Shown here: in pieces, positions 23,901 through 29,867 of the stretch
Position numbering within the stretch: the stretch's first letter is position 1
Layout: each line of letters begins with the position of its first letter
Assembly (NCBI GenBank): GCA_964444685.1
Contig: CAYUIG010000039.1
Coordinates: forward strand, 1 to 33,729
Origin: CAYUIG01 sp964444685
GTDB taxonomy: Bacteria; Gemmatimonadota; Gemmatimonadetes; Longimicrobiales; RSA9
Length of the DNA: 33,729 nt
Direction of reading: 5' to 3'
Made by a program: the position numbers and the translations under genes
The notes under the pieces: generated by a model
Databases searched by the model: none
What the model saw: the letters and a program-made list of their open reading frames with translations, nothing else
Told to the model about the DNA's origin: nothing

Positions 23901-24599
23901 ACACTCCACGGTTGGATCACTGATACGGTGCTGGTCCAGGTCGCCGCACTTTCTTCGGACTCCATCGCGCCGGTTCTGTACGATCCGTTCGACACGGTTG
24001 ATCGGACGCGCTGGGCCGTTGTGGACTCGCCGGCGCCGCGTGCCGTCCGAGTCGATGGCGAGCCGGCTCTCCGAATGATGGGCGACGGTGTGTTCGTCGA
24101 TGGGTTGTTCACGTTGGATGAGTATGATCTACCGCTGGGGGGAACGCTCGAACTGGAATTCCGGCTGCCGTTCACGCGTCGCGACAAGCAGTACCTCGTA
24201 GTGTGCCTCCAGCAGACGCCCGGTCCAGTCGAGAGTCATATCCCGAAGAACAGGCCTCGGGGTGGTCCGCCGTTCTGCCTGCAGTATCCGTCAGATGAGC
24301 TTGCCAAGTTCCGTCCGGACCAGCTCGGCTTCGGCAATGTCGGCGAGCGGGCCATCGTCACGTCGCTGCCAACCAATGACTGGGTGGACCTTGCCCTCCA
24401 GTTCCGCCCGGATGGTCAAGGGGAGGTCTATGTAGATCGAACTTTCGTTGGTGCACTCGCGTTGCCACTAAGGATAAATCCCGACCAAGGATGGCGGATC
24501 TTCGTCGGTGGCAGCTCGGTCGATACTGAACTGCTGGTTCGTCACCTGACCCTGTGGCCCCGCCAGCGATACCGGCAAGAGGCCGGTCCCGAACGCTGA
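20940..24599 (+). CDS. Membrane-tethered SARP/BTAD regulator with AAA ATPase and periplasmic propeller, Ig-like and lectin-like domains
   Basis: One uninterrupted 1219-residue protein. Residues about 5-95 are a SARP-type winged helix (KPLGLLAYLVLEGRPRPRQ; LRNALWYLRDRLG), and about 100-245 a BTAD helical domain. An AAA/STAND-like ATPase follows, with Walker A GIAGVGKS (278-285) and Walker B LLVIVDDIHWAD (about 385-396). A single membrane segment lies at 620-641 (LAATAAVLVMAVSAILYHV), preceded by RRTRR. About 645-925 carry PD40-type blades (DVSPDGRWILYTS; ARWSRDGAAIAFA), about 927-1001 a BIG2-like Ig domain, and about 1010-1219 a concanavalin-like fold (YDPFDTVDRTRWAVVD). DNA binding would be cytoplasmic and sensing periplasmic, as in ToxR/CadC proteins. 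I chose ATG 20940 (or 20946) because the frame back to 20823 reads as Arg-rich noncoding sequence. Its target genes are unknown; the downstream envelope genes are candidates. Confidence 0.88.
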   Translation: MAMPPFRLQLLGGPHTLDGAGNDVDLPAGKPLGLLAYLVLEGRPRPRQELVDLLWPESNRDRGRASLRNALWYLRDRLGQEFLTNDDPVAVDQTIVTSDVQDLELALRNGDAANAYSLYRGELLDGFAIPDAPAFERWLEDHRSLLNRRVVALLRAAADRNLDAGLASAAIPLLERVCSITPEDSASHARLAGALLDAGDLARATEVLALGEARAIEDDDRKALFAIEERVQALRHTSPVTTGSIRPEFVGRARESGDLLALWRRARTGRPGAAAVSGIAGVGKSRLVEELERFARADGGAVVAVRAFESEPPVAYAMVAALIKELLRRPGAPGTHAASEAILRQLVPSLTVPAGLVDRPTFTAAGAADALGDLITAVSEEQPLLVIVDDIHWADPESRAILAQATRTSAARSWTLVVTCRGDYGGDRAARAAGFGGSAEIQTIRLEPLSVEAVIELFSLMTGDDPSRRLERLARDVHAHTAGVPLFIVEVLRALHEGGAIDVLSDGSWRIDFEALGTLSLPRSISAVMQQRLDALTPEARQLAAACASAGTRLTEATAAGVAGLDQEAARRATVELASRDILRTNRDGAFEFVHDELRRAVSARFGHLVPGQRRTRRWHLAATAAVLVMAVSAILYHVSSEPASARFGGGTVLFKVTGQQYQAYIGGPESEWRVEEVTGWIPDAGLKPTWSIPRSGRWFGDIATSPSVPPDIFEVTEHDTTLIVSTLGDDEFQDVSPDGRWILYTSENPSTPGYDHDLWFARADGNEPRRLYSAFDMLGDARWSRDGAAIAFAIRAKTDTLVVIDPGGRRLLSLPLGSIGETAWCADHRKLAVLFREGAEDQIAFVDVVSGDTTTIVDGLIANGLACSPDGSALVYGQVRDGKAQLVLHEALTGHVWAIASGLPSLPGSVRWPAVHPPPIPQAIRATPSLITLNWGARATLRALVDYAGGEGVDTVRWTSRDPDVAYVDADGIVTANRPGSTIVTATLHGWITDTVLVQVAALSSDSIAPVLYDPFDTVDRTRWAVVDSPAPRAVRVDGEPALRMMGDGVFVDGLFTLDEYDLPLGGTLELEFRLPFTRRDKQYLVVCLQQTPGPVESHIPKNRPRGGPPFCLQYPSDELAKFRPDQLGFGNVGERAIVTSLPTNDWVDLALQFRPDGQGEVYVDRTFVGALALPLRINPDQGWRIFVGGSSVDTELLVRHLTLWPRQRYRQEAGPER

Positions 24600-24617
24600 T
24601 AGACAGCCTCCCGGAAT

Positions 24618-24636
24618 CCGCACGGCTGCGGTGCGG
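24618..24636 (+). terminator. Short hairpin after the SARP gene
   Basis: CCGCAC (24618-24623) pairs with GTGCGG (24631-24636) around a 7-base loop, 18 bases after the regulator stop. There is no U-run. TTGACG at 24677-24682 is a possible -35 element of the next unit, with only a poor -10 (CACGAT, 24700-24705). Confidence 0.35.
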
Positions 24637-24741
24637 CTCGGTGCGCATGGCTCGAATCCCGTTGTCACATATTGGTTTGACGGTTGTTGGATAGCTGATC
24701 ACGATCTTCGGCGGGTACCTTCTACTCCCCGGAGGCTCGTG

Positions 24742-25695
24742 ATGACGCGAACCACCCGCCGTGCCGTCCTCTTCATCTCCGCACTGGTAGTCTCCGGCTG
24801 TGCCGCGCGTGGCGCGGGCACGCCAGCCCCGACAGCACCGATGGGCATGGGCCGGGTTCAAATCTCGCCCGTGACGACCGATCCGGAAGTGGAGTCCCGG
24901 ATGCGTGCGTCGCCGGACGGGACGAAGCTGCTCTTCAATCTGCGCAGTCGTGGGCGCAGTCGCTTCTCGCTCAATCCATCGACGGGAGACTATGACCAGA
25001 CCGCCATTGCGGTCGTTGAGATCGGAAGCGCGGGCAAGACGATCGTGAGCCAGGAGGGCGCAAAGGATCCGTCGTGGTTCCCGGACAGCCACCGGTTCGT
25101 GTTCTCGGCGGTACAGGGCCGCGAGGCATTGCTCGCGACATCGTCGCTGGCTCAGACGAGTTCAGCCACACGATTCGTCTCGCCCACGCCCTGCGTGGCG
25201 TACGACCAGCAGCCCTCCATATCGCCCGATGCGAAGCGGATCGCGTTCACCAGTGTCGAAGGCGGGCGCGGTGCCAATATCGCGATCATGGATGTCGAGT
25301 CGACTGCAGAGAAGTGCAAGATCCTGTTCCCCGGACAGGATCCGCAGTGGCATCCCAGAACCCAGCAGTTCCTGTTCACGCGGACGGTCAGCGGCAACGC
25401 GCAGATCTTCATCTTCGATGAGCCGCGCAACGCCCTGACGCAGATCTCGTTCGGCGACTACCACAACTTCGACCCGGCATGGTCCCCGGACGGCACACGC
25501 ATCGCCTACGTGAGCTATCGCAACGGCAACGGTGACATCTATGTCGTCAACGCCGATGGCTCCGGCCTGATTCAGATCACGGAAGGCCCGACGCAGGACA
25601 GCTCGCCCGCCTGGTCAGCAGATGGCCAGATCTACTTCATCTCAGACGCCAATGGTCAGGTCGACATCTGGCGCGCGTCGCTCGACGGCAACTGA
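24742..25695 (+). CDS. TolB-like PD40 beta-propeller lipoprotein
   Basis: This 317-residue protein starts at ATG 24742 behind GGAGG (24731-24735) and has a lipoprotein signal (SALVVSGC, Cys20). The mature protein is a TolB-type beta-propeller with PD40 repeats: MRASPDGTKLLFNL, DPSWFPDSHRFVFSA, QPSISPDAKRIAFTS, DPQWHPRTQQFLFTR, DPAWSPDGTRIAYVSYRNG and SPAWSADGQIYFISD. It resembles the propeller of the SARP regulator just upstream, which may reflect a shared binding partner. It is the first gene of a long co-directional series of envelope genes and is separated from the next by 20 bp. Function unknown beyond a likely binding role. Confidence 0.87.
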   Translation: MTRTTRRAVLFISALVVSGCAARGAGTPAPTAPMGMGRVQISPVTTDPEVESRMRASPDGTKLLFNLRSRGRSRFSLNPSTGDYDQTAIAVVEIGSAGKTIVSQEGAKDPSWFPDSHRFVFSAVQGREALLATSSLAQTSSATRFVSPTPCVAYDQQPSISPDAKRIAFTSVEGGRGANIAIMDVESTAEKCKILFPGQDPQWHPRTQQFLFTRTVSGNAQIFIFDEPRNALTQISFGDYHNFDPAWSPDGTRIAYVSYRNGNGDIYVVNADGSGLIQITEGPTQDSSPAWSADGQIYFISDANGQVDIWRASLDGN

Positions 25696-25715
25696 CGGAC
25701 GACCGCGGAGGCGCC

Positions 25716-26396
25716 ATGTACTGCGTCAACTGTGGGACTCAGATCCCTCTCGATGCGCCGGTCTGTCCGGAATGCGGGGCCCGTGCCGGGTCGGTGAAAG
25801 TGCCAGCTGGTGCGTCGCCATCTAAGGCCGGTCCAGCAGTGATCGCCTTGAAGGATGCGGTGGCGGCGCTCGGGCGGCTTGCGCGGAATCCCGTCGGCAG
25901 CCTCGCACCGACTTACGAGGAACTCGGGCCCGCGCGCGCGTTGGCGGTAGGCGCTGTGTTCGCGGCGGTGTTTGCGTTCGGATCGGCGCTCGGCGTGAAA
26001 GCACTCCTCCCCGGCTGGCTCGGCCTTGGGGTGGATGACTTCCTCGGGATGCTGTTGTTGTCACTCGTCCCTCCCGTTGCGCTGACCCTGACCGCTGTCG
26101 CCGCCCGGGTCTTCATCGGCCGATCGGGAACGCTTGCTGGCGATGCCTTCTACGCAGGCGCGTCACTTCTGCCCGTCGGCCTCGCAACGCTCGCAGTTGG
26201 AGTGCTCAGCATCAGCAACGCCAACGTGACCGGGCTTCTGATGGTGACCGGTCTATGTGTCTGCGTGCTCATGCTGTTCGGCGGCACTACTCGACTCACG
26301 CGCCTGTCGGAGGGCATGGCAGTTCTCGCCGTCCCCGTGATGCTCTTGATCACGGCGTGGGTGAGCCGCTCGATCGGCATGGCTGTGTTGTTCTGA
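25716..26396 (+). CDS. Zinc-ribbon polytopic membrane protein (Yip1-like)
   Basis: This 226-residue protein has an N-terminal zinc ribbon (Cys3, Cys6, Cys17, Cys20 in YCVNCG and CPECG) and about five hydrophobic helices from residue 70 to the C-terminus, such as FLGMLLLSLVPPVALTLTAV and GMAVLAVPVMLLITAWV. The layout resembles Yip1-type or other small zinc-ribbon membrane proteins, but I do not recognise a specific family. GGAGG precedes ATG 25716. The neighbouring RDD-domain protein has the same Cys spacing at the same positions, so the two ribbons may meet a common cytoplasmic partner or come from one duplicated module. Confidence 0.8.
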   Translation: MYCVNCGTQIPLDAPVCPECGARAGSVKVPAGASPSKAGPAVIALKDAVAALGRLARNPVGSLAPTYEELGPARALAVGAVFAAVFAFGSALGVKALLPGWLGLGVDDFLGMLLLSLVPPVALTLTAVAARVFIGRSGTLAGDAFYAGASLLPVGLATLAVGVLSISNANVTGLLMVTGLCVCVLMLFGGTTRLTRLSEGMAVLAVPVMLLITAWVSRSIGMAVLF

Positions 26397-26435
26397 ACTG
26401 GGAAACGCTCTGATTCCTCATCCCCGGAGGGCCCC

Positions 26436-26951
26436 ATGCAGTGTCCCCGTTGTGACAAGGAGATCCCTACGGATCGCGTGTTCTGCAACTGGTGTGAGGC
26501 GTTCGTTCCGCACCCTGACAGCGGAGTCAAGGCCGGCTTGTTCCGGCGCTGGCTCGCTAGCTTCATCGACCCGATCCTGCTGGTCCTCGGCATCCTGCTG
26601 CCCATGGGATTCATGGGCGCCATCGGTGGTGAAGCCGCAGGCGGTCCGCTCGCAATTGGAGCCGTCATGGTAACGATCGGGCTGTTCGTGGTCATGTACA
26701 GCCGCGGCCTGACGCCGGGGAAGTGGGTGCTCGGAGCCCGCGTGGTAGAGAAGATCGGCGGACGGCCTCCCGGCTTCATCAAGATGCTCGTGCGCGAGAT
26801 CGTCGGGAAGTTCGTGAGTGGGCTCTTCCTGGGCCTCGGCTTCTTCTGGGCCATCTGGGACAAGGATCATCAGGCCTGGCACGACAAGATCGCCGGTACC
26901 GTGGTGGTCCTCGACCGGCCGATGCTTGGCCGACAGCCGGCGACGGCTTAG
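26436..26951 (+). CDS. Zinc-ribbon RDD-domain membrane protein
   Basis: This 171-residue protein begins with a zinc ribbon (Cys3, Cys6, Cys17, Cys20 in QCPRCD and CNWC). An RDD domain follows: RRWLASFIDPILLVLGI at the first helix, then SRGLTPGKWVLGARVVE and a terminal DKDHQAWHDKIAGTVVV, all typical of RDD proteins. Three to four membrane segments are expected. RDD proteins are small inner-membrane proteins, some of which have been proposed to transport ions or osmolytes; no activity can be assigned here. CGGAGG lies just ahead of ATG 26436. It is 39 bp after the other zinc-ribbon gene and 18 bp before the next. Confidence 0.87.
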   Translation: MQCPRCDKEIPTDRVFCNWCEAFVPHPDSGVKAGLFRRWLASFIDPILLVLGILLPMGFMGAIGGEAAGGPLAIGAVMVTIGLFVVMYSRGLTPGKWVLGARVVEKIGGRPPGFIKMLVREIVGKFVSGLFLGLGFFWAIWDKDHQAWHDKIAGTVVVLDRPMLGRQPATA

Positions 26952-26969
26952 ACCGGACGAACGCAAGCC

Positions 26970-27662
26970 ATGAACCGTCGAGTACCCTTGCGGGCCTCGT
27001 CGCGGCTGGTCGTCGGAGTATTGGGTTTGGGGGTGGCAGTCGCCGCCGCACAGACCCGGACTTCGGCGGCACCGCCGGTCTCCGATGCGCCGATCGCCTC
27101 GATCAATGCGGTGCAGAAGGGCCTCCAGCTTCAGGACGGCGACGTCATTCTGCGGCGGGGTAGCGGGCTCATAAGCCGCGCCGTCCTCGCTGCAGACCCG
27201 GCGGCTGGGTTCTCACACGCTGGGATCGTCGTCGTGCGGTCCGGAAACCCCGAGGTCGTTCACGCCGAGCCGAGCTCAGGTCGGGGAGCGGGGCGGGTCA
27301 TCGTCGAGCCGCTGGCGAGGTACCTCCGTAGAGAGCGGGCACGAGGCTTCGCAGTCTTGAGGTTGCGCCGCGATTGGGATTCTGTCGGGCATGAGGCAGC
27401 TACTGCAGCTCTCGCGTACGCGGCCGCTGCTGTGCCGTTCGACGATCGATTCGATTCAGCATCTGCTGATCGACTCTACTGCACAGAACTCGTGTGGCGG
27501 GTCTTCGCCAGCGCCGGTCTGGATGTTCTGCATCACACACGTGGCCAAGCCGGCCATGACTGGGTGCCGAAAGACCTGATCCACATCAGTGAGATCCAGT
27601 CCAGTCAGGCGCTCGAGCGCATTGGCGGCTGGCCCAACGAAAGCAACGAGGAGGCCTCTTGA
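26970..27662 (+). CDS. Secreted YiiX/NlpC-P60-like permuted papain-fold hydrolase
   Basis: This 230-residue protein has an N-terminal export signal (VVGVLGLGVAVAAAQ). The mature part follows the permuted NlpC/P60 (YiiX/YebB, PF05708-like) pattern: LQDGDVILRRGSGLISRAV, then FSHAGIVVVRSG with His83, VHAEPSSG, and LYCTELVWRVF with the candidate nucleophile Cys171 and Glu173. Members are thought to cleave amide or ester bonds in lipids or cell-wall peptides. The order His before Cys is the mark of the permuted class. Its TGA overlaps the TTG start of the next lipoprotein (TTGA), implying coupling. The substrate is unknown; cell-envelope location is likely. Confidence 0.85.
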   Translation: MNRRVPLRASSRLVVGVLGLGVAVAAAQTRTSAAPPVSDAPIASINAVQKGLQLQDGDVILRRGSGLISRAVLAADPAAGFSHAGIVVVRSGNPEVVHAEPSSGRGAGRVIVEPLARYLRRERARGFAVLRLRRDWDSVGHEAATAALAYAAAAVPFDDRFDSASADRLYCTELVWRVFASAGLDVLHHTRGQAGHDWVPKDLIHISEIQSSQALERIGGWPNESNEEAS

Positions 27663-28051
27663 AACCGTTTCCGTTTCAGTTTGGCAAGATCGCCATCCTG
27701 TCGGTGCTCACATTGGCTGTTGCGTGCGGCGGAATGAGTTCAGGGCCAGCCGGAACCGCAGAGCGCTTCATCCGGCTTGTGGACGCTGGCGAAATCAGTG
27801 ACGCGATGGGAATGGTCTCTCAGCCGATGGTCGAGATGTACGGCGACAAGCTCCGGATGGGTCTTGCAGCGCAGCATCAGGAGATGCGCGCGAACGGCGG
27901 CATATCGAGCATATCGATAACCAACGAAATAGTAAACGGAGACCTGGCGACGCTCGACGTGGCAATCAGCTACGGCAACGGCACGACCGAGCAGGACCAA
28001 TGGGATCTCATCCGCGAAGGCGGCGGCTGGCGCGTGACGGACAACAAGTAA
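27659..28051 (+). CDS. Small NTF2-like lipoprotein (DUF4878-like)
   Basis: This 130-residue protein starts at TTG 27659, overlapping the stop of the hydrolase gene, with GAGGAGG upstream. A lipoprotein signal is visible (LTLAVAC, Cys23). The rest fits the small NTF2-like fold of DUF4878 proteins: an AERFIRLVDAGEISDAMGMV helix, central strands, and an ending in WDLIREGGGWRVTDNK. Such domains often bind ligands or partners but have no conserved activity. Its tight coupling with the cysteine hydrolase suggests an accessory or immunity-like partner, which is only a guess. Confidence 0.8.
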   Translation: MKPFPFQFGKIAILSVLTLAVACGGMSSGPAGTAERFIRLVDAGEISDAMGMVSQPMVEMYGDKLRMGLAAQHQEMRANGGISSISITNEIVNGDLATLDVAISYGNGTTEQDQWDLIREGGGWRVTDNK

Positions 28052-28078
28052 CTTGCCCGCCTCAAGATGGGACGGACG

Positions 28079-29839
28079 ATGATTGCTCCGCGTAATTTCC
28101 GGCTGTTGACAGGACGCCACGTACTGTCGTTCGCCGTTGCTGCTGTTCTGGTTTCGGGATTTCTCTCGTGCGGCGGTGACGTCGACGTCGCGGTGCGTGA
28201 GAGGACCGGGCTATTTCCAATCGTCGAAGATGGCAAGTGGGGCCTCATCGACCGGAAAGGCGCCACTAAGGTCGAGACGCGCTACGACTGGATAGGTCAT
28301 TTCAGAGGTGGTATCGCCGCTGCCCGAATCGGCAATAGTTGGGAGGGCACGTACGAGTTCATCGATCGAAACGGGAACGTACAGACTGGCGCGCAACCGT
28401 TCACTGCAGAGCCATCGTTCAGCGACGGCCTTGCGCCCATCCGTGTAGGCGAGCGCATGGGCTACCTCGACCTCAAGGGAACCCTTACGATCCCAGCATC
28501 GTTTGATGGGGCGACGGCATTCTCCGAAGGGCTCGCCGCTGTCGCGTTCGGTGATTCCTGGGGGTACATCGATACGGATGGTCAGACGGTAGTCAATCCT
28601 CAGTTCGAAGGCGCTGGACCCTTCTCAGAGGGCCGCGCCGCGATTCGTCTTGGTGGCCGCTGGGGATACCTCGACCGTGAAGGTAAGGTCACGATCAATC
28701 CACAATTCGACTGGGCGGATGAGTTCAGGGACGGGCGCGCGATTGTCTCGATCGGCGGGAAAGCCGGGTTGATCGATGGGAACGGCCGCTACGTCGCCAA
28801 CGCCACCTTCGAGGCAATTCATTCCTTTCACGAGGGCCTCGCCCCGGCTGCCAGCAACGGCAAGTGGGGATTCATCGACAGGGATGGCGTCCTTGTGATA
28901 CCACACCAGTTCGATGACGTACCTGCGTCCGGACCCCGTCAGGACCTCTGGATCCTTCCATGGGCACAGACTCCATTAGCTTCGAACGATCCGCGCGCCC
29001 CGCGCGCGGGGTTTCAGGACGGATTGGCCGTCGTGGTTGTGGGTGGTCGGTACGGGGCAATCAACCGGTCCGGTCAGTATGTGATCACCCCTCAATTCGA
29101 GGGGATGAGTGCCTTCCGCGACGGACTGGCAGCGGTGAAGCTCGATGGAAAGTACGGTTATATAGACCGCGACGGCCTTGTTGCGGTCACGCCCCAGTTC
29201 GAGTCGGCGGCGTCCTTTTCGGAGGGCCGAGCCGCAGTACGGCTTGCGGGGCGCTGGGGGTACATCGACCGCAGCGGTCGCTTTGCGGTGAATCCTCAAT
29301 ATGACGAGGCAGACGACTTCTTCGACGGCGTCGCGCGCGTGTATCTGGACGGTCAGTCCGGCTATATCGATCAGGCCGGCGCATACGTGCGGCCCCTGAC
29401 GTCGATGTTCGCCAAAGCGCCAGAAGCGGTTGCGACCGCACTGGACCAGCTGTTCCCAGGCTGGAAGTACGACCCGATCGTCTTGGAGCACGAGCTGGCA
29501 TTCTACGGAGCAGGCAGCGAGCCGCACTACGTCAGCGGTGACTTCGATGGTATTGGGAGCGTCGACTATGCTGTGCGGATTCGACTTCCGGGAACAGATC
29601 CCAATCTGCCCGGCCGCCTCGTTGTCCTGCTCGCCGCCGATACTGGATTCCGCTCGTTCGATATCGGGGTCGGCCAGTGGCTTGGCGTGGTCGCCGCGGG
29701 CACGCAAGTCACACCACGGAACGGGGGCCGCCCGTTCCCGCTCGCCTACGACGCGATCGAGACGGGCTTCTTCGAAAAGTCGGCGTCAATCTATCAATAT
29801 CGAAACGGAGGGTTCCAGCAGGTGGTTACGTCAGACTGA
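28079..29839 (+). CDS. WG-repeat lipoprotein
   Basis: This protein of about 586 residues has a lipoprotein signal (VSGFLSC, Cys31 from ATG 28079). About eleven WG-type repeats fill residues 40 to about 450; each reads roughly GxWGYIDRxGxxxxxPQFxxAxxFxxGLA (for example RWGYLDREGKVTINPQF, KYGYIDRDGLVAVTPQF, RWGYIDRSGRFAVNPQY). They should form an elongated or propeller-like binding surface. The last 130 residues are a separate alpha/beta-looking domain with DFDGIGSVDYAVRI, similar to secreted FG-GAP-like or stress-protein tails. ATG 28067 is an alternative start; neither has a strong ribosome site. Function unknown; lies in the envelope gene series. Confidence 0.87.
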   Translation: MIAPRNFRLLTGRHVLSFAVAAVLVSGFLSCGGDVDVAVRERTGLFPIVEDGKWGLIDRKGATKVETRYDWIGHFRGGIAAARIGNSWEGTYEFIDRNGNVQTGAQPFTAEPSFSDGLAPIRVGERMGYLDLKGTLTIPASFDGATAFSEGLAAVAFGDSWGYIDTDGQTVVNPQFEGAGPFSEGRAAIRLGGRWGYLDREGKVTINPQFDWADEFRDGRAIVSIGGKAGLIDGNGRYVANATFEAIHSFHEGLAPAASNGKWGFIDRDGVLVIPHQFDDVPASGPRQDLWILPWAQTPLASNDPRAPRAGFQDGLAVVVVGGRYGAINRSGQYVITPQFEGMSAFRDGLAAVKLDGKYGYIDRDGLVAVTPQFESAASFSEGRAAVRLAGRWGYIDRSGRFAVNPQYDEADDFFDGVARVYLDGQSGYIDQAGAYVRPLTSMFAKAPEAVATALDQLFPGWKYDPIVLEHELAFYGAGSEPHYVSGDFDGIGSVDYAVRIRLPGTDPNLPGRLVVLLAADTGFRSFDIGVGQWLGVVAAGTQVTPRNGGRPFPLAYDAIETGFFEKSASIYQYRNGGFQQVVTSD

Positions 29840-29867
29840 TCAGCTTCCCTACTCAGAGGTCTAATCG

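Noticed and set aside
24640..24670. tRNA 3'-end-like sequence (GGCTCGAATCCC)
   Set aside because: The flanking bases do not form a T-stem and no acceptor or anticodon arm is present.
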